Of a stretch of DNA of 13,266 nucleotides, positions 7,547-13,245 are shown piece after piece. The stretch is from an uncultured bacterium. GTDB lineage: Bacteria; Cyanobacteriota; Vampirovibrionia; Gastranaerophilales; Gastranaerophilaceae. Position 1 is the first letter of the stretch. Each line of letters starts with the position of its first letter. Where the stretch lies: the NCBI GenBank assembly GCA_902489575.1, contig CABUAQ010000049.1, positions 1 to 13,266 of the forward strand. The letters run 5' to 3'. The translations under genes and the position numbers were made by a program. The notes beneath the pieces are model-generated. The model did not search any database, was not told the DNA's origin, and saw only the letters and a program-made list of their open reading frames with translations.

Positions 7547-8125
7547 TTAATCAATTTTGTTATGAGTTTTAGACATTCTAACCTTTTGAGAAGAATTCTG
7601 ACACGAACAAGAGTCTGGATTTCCAAAAACCTTTAATTGAGGATTAGATTTCAAATAATCTTTTTTACTATACTCTTTTTTGTAATCTCTGCGTTCAAGC
7701 CGTTTTATCATAGAAAATTTGGAACGCTGTTCACGGTTAAGACATTTTTTAAATTTTTTATTCTCGTTATCAACAACAGACTTTATTTCTTTTTGAATAT
7801 TTTTTACTAATCTTTTTTGACAAGCAATATCTTCAATACAAGCATTTGCATATTTCATAGCCTTCAATCTAATACTTTCATTAACAAGTTTTTCGAACAG
7901 CAAATTAAGATGCCCGGAAGTTTCTTCTCTCAAACATTCTCGATACTCAATTTGTTCCAAATTAAGATTTAATGCATTATAAACTACAGCCCGTTCAGCT
8001 TGAATATCCATTATAAAACGCCTATACCTGTTTGCGTCTTCAACACAATCACAAGTTTTTGCATAACAAGTATATCCGCTTAATACAAAATAAATCACTA
8101 ATATAATTACAAAAACTTTCTTCAT
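7547..8125 (-). CDS. Cysteine-rich exported protein with two LNxEQ motifs
   Basis: A 192-residue protein with an N-terminal signal peptide: Lys2-Lys3, a hydrophobic core at 4-19 and a possible cleavage after Ala22. The cysteine (Cys20) is not in a proper lipobox. The mature part is helical and very basic, with nine cysteines over the whole chain (20, 25, 27, 64, 96, 102, 128, 173, 175), including CDC and CSC pairs. LNLEQ (54-58) and LNREQ (129-133) recur about 75 residues apart. They resemble the LTxxQ motif of Spy/CpxP-type periplasmic chaperones and stress sensors, which occurs in pairs in that family. That assignment is inference: overall similarity cannot be checked here. The cysteines suggest disulphides or metal binding outside the cytoplasm. 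The start is supported by the signal peptide and a nearby promoter. Confidence 0.7.
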   Translation of the reverse strand: MKKVFVIILVIYFVLSGYTCYAKTCDCVEDANRYRRFIMDIQAERAVVYNALNLNLEQIEYRECLREETSGHLNLLFEKLVNESIRLKAMKYANACIEDIACQKRLVKNIQKEIKSVVDNENKKFKKCLNREQRSKFSMIKRLERRDYKKEYSKKDYLKSNPQLKVFGNPDSCSCQNSSQKVRMSKTHNKID

Positions 8126-8132
8126 AAATTAT

Positions 8133-8160
8133 ATCTTACAAAAGAAACCCAAACTATCAA
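8133..8160 (-). promoter_or_regulatory. Promoter of the LNxEQ protein gene
   Basis: -35 TTGATA (8160-8155, five of six consensus bases), 16-bp spacer, -10 TAAGAT (8138-8133), then seven bases to the ATG at 8125. The predicted leader is 0-1 nt. It lies back to back with the mrnC promoter. Confidence 0.55.
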
Positions 8161-8177
8161 TTACCTGATATTTGTAG

Positions 8178-8183
8178 TAAAAT
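8178..8183 (+). promoter_or_regulatory. -10 element of mrnC, leaderless type
   Basis: TAAAAT followed by exactly six bases (CGACAT) and the ATG at 8190. A 17-bp spacing places the -35 at 8155-8160 (TATCAA, a poor match), the same six base pairs that form the good -35 (TTGATA) of the divergent gene. No Shine-Dalgarno. Confidence 0.5.
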
Positions 8184-8189
8184 CGACAT

Positions 8190-8552
8190 ATGGATGATAT
8201 TAATTTAAGAAACTATGCCTACTTAGGCGATGCTGTATGGGAATTATACATTCGGGAAAAAACAATACGCATAACAAATAACGCAAAAAAGCTTCACCAA
8301 ATCACAACAAATCTTGTAAAAACCCATACCCAAAGTGAACTGCTCCATATTATAGAAAAAACTCTTACATATGAAGAATTGGAATTAACCCGTCGGGCAA
8401 GAAATCTTCCGATACCTGTCGGCAGACGTAATATTCAAAGTGAATACCGGCAGGCAACCGCATTTGAAACCCTTATTGGATGGTGGCACACAAATAACCG
8501 ACAAAGACTTGAACAAATACTAAATATAATTGAACCACATATTAATACATAG
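8190..8552 (+). CDS. mrnC: Mini-RNase III (23S rRNA maturation)
   Basis: A 120-residue endoribonuclease made of the RNase III catalytic domain alone, without a double-stranded-RNA-binding domain. In Bacillus subtilis the family trims 23S rRNA precursor ends. Two signatures stand out: YLGDAVWELYIRE (11-23), with the putative catalytic Asp14, and YRQATAFETLIGW (86-98), with Glu93. RRARNLPIPVGRRN (68-81) matches the conserved basic segment between them. Length is normal for the family. It is a single-gene unit on the plus strand between two minus-strand genes. Its promoter is adjacent to the ATG and a terminator begins at its stop codon, so the transcript is almost entirely coding sequence. Family distribution (Firmicutes and cyanobacteria plus relatives) supports the suggested taxonomy. 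Confidence 0.95.
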   Translation: MDDINLRNYAYLGDAVWELYIREKTIRITNNAKKLHQITTNLVKTHTQSELLHIIEKTLTYEELELTRRARNLPIPVGRRNIQSEYRQATAFETLIGWWHTNNRQRLEQILNIIEPHINT

Positions 8553-8580
8553 AAAGACCTCTTTTTAAGAGGTCTTTCTA
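8550..8580. terminator. Bidirectional terminator of mrnC and the convergent lipoprotein gene
   Basis: A perfect 14-bp inverted repeat, TAGAAAGACCTCTT / AAGAGGTCTTTCTA, with a 3-nt TTT loop. The left arm starts at the first base of the mrnC TAG stop codon. There is no long separate U-run, but the distal arm itself is U-rich on both strands. It lies 31 bp beyond the stop of the minus-strand gene ending at 8612. Confidence 0.8.
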
Positions 8581-8611
8581 TCTCGAGTTTATATCAATAT
8601 TGCCCTTATAA

Positions 8612-9574
8612 TTAATCTTCTTTTTTGTCCATTTCATAAACATATCTGGCTCTTAATTCCATATCATTAATTGCTTCAATTTTCATATCAACAATATGAT
8701 CATCTGTCGGATACTGCCCGATCAAGTTTTTCAATAACACAGAATTCCCGCCAAGATAACCCTTTGAAACAGAACCTTTTTCAATAAATTCGGCAGCACC
8801 TTGCCTTTTTGCAACCCTTAAAGTATCGCCGTTAGTTTGACAGAACACTCTTGATACAAGTTTGCAATCCAAAATAGATCCGCCTTTTTCGTCAGCTTCA
8901 TTAATGTAATCTTCTACAAACAAACCTTTTGGTGAATGTAATATCCTGCCATCTTTTGTTTTAATAGTAAAATTAGTTGTCGGAATTCTCAAAACTTTCT
9001 TTCCATAAGCTTCGTGGTTACCTTTATAATCTTTTATTTCGGTATCATAAACCAAAATTGTATTTGGCTGAGATTCTAAAATATTCATATCTCCAATTTC
9101 TTTTGTATTATATTCCCACTCACGTGTACCTTCATAGTGAACTATATTTCTCTTAGCAAGAGAGTCTGTTTTATCACCATCAGTACCATCAATATCCCAG
9201 TTTTGGAAATTATTATATAAAGAATCTAACGGTAATGGTCTTTCATACTTCCAGAACCAGTGAATAAGAGTATCTGAAGGATGAGTACAATGTGTTGAAT
9301 CTACATAACTACCAACACCTGCCCAAGCATGAGCTTCTGCTCTTGCATAACCATAATCATCTTTATCACAACTTGTAAGCAAAGGACTTGCTGTTGCTGC
9401 AAGCATAGACATCGCTATAATTGCATCACGCATTTTTTTATTTGCTTTTTTATCATCTTTACCCACAAATGCAACTTCCGAAATTCCAACATTAGAAACC
9501 GGACGTTGAACATTATTATTCAAATTATATTTTGGGGTACATACATTAAAACTATTTACTGAACCTATTTGCAT
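8612..9574 (-). CDS. Lipoprotein with long N-terminal extension
   Basis: A 320-residue protein of no recognised family. The start at 9574 is set by a perfect AGGAGG (9585-9580) 5 nt upstream; the frame can be extended to a GTG at 9598, but that would start before the ribosome site. Residues 1-49 are Asn/Val-rich and include AFVGKD and a Lys-rich stretch. Residues 51-66 are hydrophobic and end in LLTSC with Cys69, a good lipobox, so the signal peptide has an unusually long n-region. The residues after the cysteine, DKDD, match the C-x-K-(D/E)2 type of surface-export signal known from Bacteroidetes lipoproteins. DIDGTDGDKTD (127-137) resembles a calcium-binding Asp/Gly loop. The rest (about 140-320) looks like a mixed beta domain with Cys237 and Cys245. 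It is probably anchored on the outer membrane, possibly surface exposed. The substrate or partner is unknown. Confidence 0.8.
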   Translation of the reverse strand: MQIGSVNSFNVCTPKYNLNNNVQRPVSNVGISEVAFVGKDDKKANKKMRDAIIAMSMLAATASPLLTSCDKDDYGYARAEAHAWAGVGSYVDSTHCTHPSDTLIHWFWKYERPLPLDSLYNNFQNWDIDGTDGDKTDSLAKRNIVHYEGTREWEYNTKEIGDMNILESQPNTILVYDTEIKDYKGNHEAYGKKVLRIPTTNFTIKTKDGRILHSPKGLFVEDYINEADEKGGSILDCKLVSRVFCQTNGDTLRVAKRQGAAEFIEKGSVSKGYLGGNSVLLKNLIGQYPTDDHIVDMKIEAINDMELRARYVYEMDKKED

Positions 9575-9600
9575 ACTTGCCTCCTGGTTATATAACACTC

Positions 9601-9606
9601 ATTTTA
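9601..9606 (-). promoter_or_regulatory. Possible -10 of the 9574 lipoprotein gene
   Basis: TAAAAT on the minus strand would start transcription near 9594, giving a leader of about 20 nt that contains the AGGAGG ribosome site (9585-9580). No convincing -35 is present, so this is tentative. Confidence 0.3.
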
Positions 9607-9652
9607 AATCAAAACATAAAATAAGTTGCTGTTTAAACCATACAAGATACAC

Positions 9653-9671
9653 AAAACTTAATATAATTAAG
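9653..9671 (-). terminator. recA terminator (AT-rich hairpin)
   Basis: A 6-bp inverted repeat with a 3-nt loop, read on the minus strand as CTTAAT-TAT-ATTAAG and followed by TTTT. The first arm overlaps the recA TAA stop. The stem is weak (only two G-C pairs), so termination may be partial. Confidence 0.5.
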
Positions 9672-10686
9672 ATTCAGCTAATTTTTCACGAACAAGGGTT
9701 TCAACTTCAGCCAAAACATCCGGATTTTGTTCCAGATATTCTTTAGCTTTTTCTCTGCCTTGACCGAGTTTTTCTTCTTTATAACTAAACCAAGCACCTG
9801 CCTTTTTGACGATATCAAGGTTAACGGCGACATCCAAAATATTACCAACTTTAGATATACCTTTACCAAAAATAATATCGAACTCAGCAGTTCTAAATGG
9901 CGGAGCAACTTTGTTTTTCAAAACTCTAACTCTAACATGGTTCCCGATCTCACCATCATCACCTTTTAAACCCTCTGTACGTTTGATTTCCATACGTACA
10001 GAAGCGTAATACTTCAAAGCATTACCACCTGTAGTAGTTTCGGGGTTACCATACATAACACCAATTTTCATTCTTAACTGGTTGATAAAAATAACTGTAG
10101 TATTTGTTTTACCGATAATACCTGTTAATTTTCTTAAAGCTTTTGACATCAAACGAGCTTGCAAGCCCATTTGCTGATCTTCCATAGAACCTTCAATTTC
10201 AGCTTTTGGAACAAGAGCAGCAACTGAGTCAACAACAACAATATCAACAGCACCGGAGCGAACAAGTTCTTCAGTAATATCAAGAGCTTGTTCACCGGTA
10301 TCAGGCTGAGAAATCAATAAATCATCAACCTGAACACCTAAATTTCTTGCATATTCAGGATCAAGAGCATGCTCAGCATCAACGAATGCCGCAATCCCGC
10401 CTTTCTTTTGACATTCAGCGACAATATGTTGAGCAAGAGTAGTTTTACCGGAGGATTCAGGTCCGTAAATCTCAATAATACGACCTCTTGGAATTCCGCC
10501 AATACCGAGCGCAACATCTAATGATAGAGCACCTGTAGGGATAGCATCAACATTGACAGTGGTTTTGTCACCAAGCTTCATAATTGAGCCTTTACCAAAA
10601 TCTTTTTCAATTTTCTCAATAGCCAACTTTAGCGCTTTACTTCTTTCATCGCTAACATTTACCGCCGGTGTTTCTTTACCTGCCAT
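9667..10686 (-). CDS. recA: Recombinase RecA
   Basis: The ATP-dependent strand-exchange protein of homologous recombination and, where LexA exists, the coprotease that triggers the SOS response. 339 residues, full length. The Walker A motif GPESSGKT is at 75-82. Walker B (IVVVDSV) is at 149-155 with Asp153. The DNA-binding L2 loop region is intact (NQLRMKIGVMYGNPETTTGG, 202-221), and KALRKLT and the C-terminal domain are present. The start is supported by MAGKE and a GAGG site (10700-10697) 10 nt upstream. It lies 14 nt downstream of a winged-helix/coiled-coil gene and is most likely co-transcribed with it from the promoter at 11276-11304. This placement differs from the common cinA-recA-recX arrangement. 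Confidence 0.99.
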   Translation of the reverse strand: MAGKETPAVNVSDERSKALKLAIEKIEKDFGKGSIMKLGDKTTVNVDAIPTGALSLDVALGIGGIPRGRIIEIYGPESSGKTTLAQHIVAECQKKGGIAAFVDAEHALDPEYARNLGVQVDDLLISQPDTGEQALDITEELVRSGAVDIVVVDSVAALVPKAEIEGSMEDQQMGLQARLMSKALRKLTGIIGKTNTTVIFINQLRMKIGVMYGNPETTTGGNALKYYASVRMEIKRTEGLKGDDGEIGNHVRVRVLKNKVAPPFRTAEFDIIFGKGISKVGNILDVAVNLDIVKKAGAWFSYKEEKLGQGREKAKEYLEQNPDVLAEVETLVREKLAES

Positions 10687-10700
10687 GTTTTATTTTCCTC

Positions 10701-11228
10701 TTATTCCCAAACGTAAACTTCTTTTTTCTTATAAAAACCCATTGCAACAGGTTTATAGCTGTTTAATTCATTTTTAAGCTGATAAACTTCTTTATTTAAA
10801 TCAACAATTTTTTGTTTTAATGTTTCATTATCAGTCTTGCAACGGATTAATTCGACAACAACATCATCCATGCCTTCAAGTTTTTCATCAATAACCTTAG
10901 CGATTTTGTTGCTTAACTTAACTTCTAATTCTTGTAAAGTATTCAAAATACTTCTAACCGCAGCACTGTTATTCTGAGCTACAGAAGAACCTGCCATCGC
11001 AGAAGTTCTTACAGCTACCGGATTAGTCACAACCCCTCTTACCTGAGCTTGAATTTTTCTAAGATTTTTCACTTCATCATAAGAAAAATAAGTATGCCCT
11101 TTAGCATTCTTTCTTGGCCTAATAGCAGCTTTTTTGCATAAATCAACGATTTCTTTGTTATCTGCTTTTAAAATAGTTCTCACTTCTTGAGGAGTTAAAG
11201 TTCTCTCATTCAATCTGTCTTTTATCAT
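10701..11228 (-). CDS. MerR-like winged-helix, coiled-coil protein upstream of recA
   Basis: A 175-residue protein. Residues 8-60 resemble a MerR/excisionase-type winged helix: TLTPQEVRTIL, then a recognition-helix region EIVDLCKKAAI, then the wing-like GHTYFSYDEVKNLRKI. Residues 62-90 are a flexible Ala/Ser/Val-rich linker and 92-157 a coiled coil, probably a dimerisation stalk. The tail KKKEVYVWE is basic then aromatic. There is no effector-binding domain as in classical MerR proteins and no membrane segment. It is the first gene of a two-gene unit with recA. Its promoter carries a palindrome across the -35 box, so autoregulation and control of recA are plausible. A chromosome- or DNA-organising role is another option. 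The Shine-Dalgarno is poor (AAGGG, 11 nt upstream). Family name unknown. Confidence 0.8.
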   Translation of the reverse strand: MIKDRLNERTLTPQEVRTILKADNKEIVDLCKKAAIRPRKNAKGHTYFSYDEVKNLRKIQAQVRGVVTNPVAVRTSAMAGSSVAQNNSAAVRSILNTLQELEVKLSNKIAKVIDEKLEGMDDVVVELIRCKTDNETLKQKIVDLNKEVYQLKNELNSYKPVAMGFYKKKEVYVWE

Positions 11229-11275
11229 TCTTATCTATCCCTTAAAAACATTCCCAACATCATTCTATTACATTC

Positions 11276-11304
11276 ATAAAAAACTGGCAAATGATTTCTG
11301 TCAA
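11276..11304 (-). promoter_or_regulatory. Promoter of the wHTH-recA unit
   Basis: A perfect -35 TTGACA (11304-11299), a 17-bp spacer and a -10 TTTTAT (11281-11276, four of six). The start is predicted near 11269 with a leader of about 40 nt. This is the only fully consensus -35 noticed in the window. Confidence 0.55.
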
Positions 11305-11308
11305 TCAT
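11291..11308. promoter_or_regulatory. Palindrome over the recA-unit -35 box (candidate operator)
   Basis: A perfect 6-6-6 inverted repeat, ATGATT-TCTGTC-AATCAT, centred on the -35 hexamer. Its position would let a dimeric repressor block RNA polymerase. It matches neither the E. coli LexA box (CTGT-N8-ACAG) nor the Gram-positive GAAC-N4-GTTC box, so the cognate protein is unknown. The first gene of the unit is itself a DNA-binding candidate. Confidence 0.45.
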
Positions 11309-11366
11309 GAAGAAATGTAAAGTGAGATTTGTTAAAATCACTGAAATATCTGTAATTGGAGGCAAT

Positions 11367-11401
11367 AAAAAAGAGAACCCGAATATTCAGATTCTCTTTT
11401 T
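11367..11401 (-). terminator. rpmB terminator
   Basis: A 10-bp inverted repeat, AAAAAGAGAA / TTCTCTTTTT, around a 14-nt loop that contains the palindrome GAATATTC. On the minus strand it ends in a run of six U. It lies 27 nt beyond the rpmB stop codon and insulates the recA unit from rpmB. The symmetric A/T tracts could also stop plus-strand transcripts. Confidence 0.8.
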
Positions 11402-11427
11402 ATCACTTAAAACTTTTAAAATACCAA

Positions 11428-11619
11428 TTATAAAGCTTTTTGAACTTTGCCTGCTTTTAAACAAGAAGTACATACTTTAATTCTTTTAGCGGCACCATTA
11501 ACAACAGCTTTAACAGTCTGAAGATTAGGTTCTTGAGTATGAACAATTTGCTTATGAGAGAAAGTCAATTTAGCTGCTTTAATTGGAGCTTTTCCACATA
11601 TTTCACAATGTTTTGCCAT
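11428..11619 (-). CDS. rpmB: 50S ribosomal protein L28 (four-cysteine form)
   Basis: A 63-residue protein of the large ribosomal subunit. The start MAKHCEICGKAP and the core motif SHK.IVHTQEPNLQTV (21-36) are typical of L28. Two CxxC pairs, Cys5/Cys8 and Cys50/Cys53, indicate the zinc-binding version of the protein. The length fits the short end of the family. A Shine-Dalgarno-like AAGGA (9 nt upstream), a promoter at 11663-11690 and a terminator at 11367-11401 make it a single-gene unit. It is divergent from homoserine dehydrogenase. Confidence 0.97.
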   Translation of the reverse strand: MAKHCEICGKAPIKAAKLTFSHKQIVHTQEPNLQTVKAVVNGAAKRIKVCTSCLKAGKVQKAL

Positions 11620-11642
11620 GATTTATTTTCCTTTTCTAGCTA

Positions 11643-11659
11643 GTTATTACGTCAATAAC
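11643..11659. repeat. 6-5-6 inverted repeat at the rpmB transcription start
   Basis: GTTATT-ACGTC-AATAAC, perfect arms. It overlaps the predicted start of the rpmB transcript (about 11656). It could be an operator, or a chance repeat in AT-rich DNA. Only part of it would lie in the mRNA, so an RNA hairpin is less likely. Confidence 0.35.
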
Positions 11660-11662
11660 ATT

Positions 11663-11690
11663 ATGATACCCCAAAAATACATTTTTGCAA
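11663..11690 (-). promoter_or_regulatory. rpmB promoter
   Basis: -35 TTGCAA (11690-11685), 16-bp spacer, -10 TATCAT (11668-11663, five of six). The predicted leader is about 37 nt and contains a Shine-Dalgarno-like AAGGA. Confidence 0.55.
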
Positions 11691-11726
11691 GCAACATGTT
11701 AAAAATGGTAACAAATAAAATATTTA

Positions 11727-11735
11727 TGCTATACT
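11727..11735 (+). promoter_or_regulatory. Extended -10 of hom, leaderless type
   Basis: TGC-TATACT, an extended -10 (TGn motif), followed by exactly six bases (TAATCT) and the ATG at 11742. The extended motif can replace the poor -35. No Shine-Dalgarno is present. Confidence 0.55.
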
Positions 11736-11741
11736 TAATCT

Positions 11742-13019
11742 ATGGAAAACAAGAAAATAAAAATAGGATTAATCGGACTGGGAACAGTCGGTTCCGGGGT
11801 ATTTAAAACCCTTCAGAATTTTGACAATGTAGAAATCACAAAAATTGCAGTAAAAAATAAAAACAAAAAGCGCAACATTGAAAATTTGGATGAAAGTATC
11901 ATAACAGATAATCCATATGAAGTAGTAAATGATCCTGATATTCATATTGTTGCAGAACTTGTGGGGGGTATATCTCCGGCATTTGATCTTATAAAAACCG
12001 CAATCAAAAACGGTAAACACATAGTAACTGCAAATAAAGAACTTCTGGCAAAACACGGGGAGGAACTTTTTAATTTCGCAGAAGGAAACAACAAGGTCGT
12101 TTTGTATGAAGCGGCAATTGCAGGCGGAATTCCGTTGATTATGCCTATTAAAACAATTCTTGCAGGAAATAAAATAACTAAAATTAAAGCAATTTTAAAC
12201 GGAACAACCAACTACATTTTAACAAAAATGGATGTTCAGGGAGCGTCATATTCTGATGTTTTAAAAGAAGCACAGGAACTTGGATACGCAGAAGCTGACC
12301 CGACAGGTGATGTTGAAGGCTTTGATGCAGCCTACAAAATAACAACACTTGCAACTATTGCTTTTGGCAGAAGAGTAAAATTTGAAAATGTATACCGTGA
12401 AGGAATTACAAAAATTAGTCCCGACGATATGAAAGCAGCAAACGAAATGGGATACAAAATCAAACTCATTGCATCAGCTGAATTAACAAAAGAGGGCAAA
12501 GCAGATGTAAGAGTTCACCCGATGCTTGTACCGCTTTCAAAAACTCTTGCGCATATTGATTATGTTACAAATGCAGTAAGTTTAACAGGTCATCCCGTTG
12601 GTGATGTCACTTTATCAGGCCCCGGAGCAGGAGAATTTCCAACAGCAAGTTCTGTTGTAGGTGATATCTTAGCTATAGCATCCGAAATCGGAAAAACAGA
12701 TTATCTTCTCCCAATGATGAGGTGCAAACATGAAAAAAATGCCCCGCCGATAAGTATTTCAGAAACTGAAAATAAATATTACCTATCAATAACAGCACAA
12801 AACAGCAAAGGGGTAATCGGCCGCATCGGTAAAGCTTGCGAAGAGAATAATATCAGCTTGGCAAGTATTGTTCAAAAAGAAGTTATAGCAGATAATGCTG
12901 CAAAAATTACAGTAATTACAGAACTTTGCAAGGAAAAAGATATGCAAAATGTTATTGAAATATTTAATCAGGATACTGCTATCACCAAAGTTAACAGCCT
13001 GATAAGAGTTCAGATATAA
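11742..13019 (+). CDS. hom: Homoserine dehydrogenase
   Basis: Reduces aspartate semialdehyde to homoserine with NAD(P)H, the branch step toward threonine and methionine. 425 residues. N-terminal Rossmann fold with GLGTVG (12-17); the nucleotide/substrate motif TANKELLA (96-103); NGTTNYIL (153-160); and the family signature ELGYAEADPTGDVEGFDAAYK (179-199 region), which carries the catalytic acidic and lysine residues. Residues about 345-425 form an ACT domain (SKGVIGRIGKACEENNISLASI), which in the family mediates feedback inhibition by an end product such as threonine. It is the single-function type, not fused to aspartokinase. The first codon is set by the extended -10 lying only 6 nt upstream. 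A small membrane-protein gene follows 13 nt later. Confidence 0.97.
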   Translation: MENKKIKIGLIGLGTVGSGVFKTLQNFDNVEITKIAVKNKNKKRNIENLDESIITDNPYEVVNDPDIHIVAELVGGISPAFDLIKTAIKNGKHIVTANKELLAKHGEELFNFAEGNNKVVLYEAAIAGGIPLIMPIKTILAGNKITKIKAILNGTTNYILTKMDVQGASYSDVLKEAQELGYAEADPTGDVEGFDAAYKITTLATIAFGRRVKFENVYREGITKISPDDMKAANEMGYKIKLIASAELTKEGKADVRVHPMLVPLSKTLAHIDYVTNAVSLTGHPVGDVTLSGPGAGEFPTASSVVGDILAIASEIGKTDYLLPMMRCKHEKNAPPISISETENKYYLSITAQNSKGVIGRIGKACEENNISLASIVQKEVIADNAAKITVITELCKEKDMQNVIEIFNQDTAITKVNSLIRVQI

Positions 13020-13032
13020 ACAGGAGCATAAT

Positions 13033-13245
13033 ATGCGGGAAATGTTTGAACAACGTCTCCAAAATAAGATTTATATAATGAATGGGTATGGATTTGTACT
13101 GATCATTATTAGTATATTTTTGGTGCAATTTGCGGTTCTGTCAAGCTCTCATTTCGTTTGTAATTCAAATAAATGTAAAGTTAGCAAAAAGGCACTTTTC
13201 AACATGATAAAATGCAGCAGCAACATTGATTTATATAAAATATAA
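13033..13245 (+). CDS. Small single-pass membrane protein (70 aa)
   Basis: Not recognised. A good Shine-Dalgarno (AGGAG, 13022-13026, 6 nt from the ATG) and the 13-nt spacing from hom indicate translation from the same transcript. A polar N-terminus (1-16) precedes one hydrophobic helix (about 19-38). The C-terminal part is basic and cysteine-containing (Cys43, Cys48, Cys61) and would face the other side of the membrane. The stop codon lies in the window, so the protein is complete. No link to amino-acid metabolism is visible; co-transcription with hom may be incidental. Confidence 0.65.
   Translation: MREMFEQRLQNKIYIMNGYGFVLIIISIFLVQFAVLSSSHFVCNSNKCKVSKKALFNMIKCSSNIDLYKI

Noticed and set aside
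9575..9598. GTG start extending the lipoprotein by 8 codons
   Set aside because: It lies upstream of the perfect AGGAGG, which positions the ATG at 9574. A 4-codon upstream frame (MSVI) also found here was judged chance.
11356..11366. GGAGG-like ribosome site on the plus strand near 11360
   Set aside because: No start codon follows within range, and the rpmB terminator lies directly after it.
11769..12211. Reverse-strand frames inside hom
   Set aside because: Antisense shadows of the conserved homoserine dehydrogenase, with hydrophobic or Cys/Phe-rich composition caused by the AT-rich complementary strand.
13088..13145. Type IV prepilin-like segment (YGFVLIIIS) in the small protein after hom
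   Set aside because: No glutamate at position 5 and no basic leader typical of class III signal peptides; it reads as an ordinary membrane helix.
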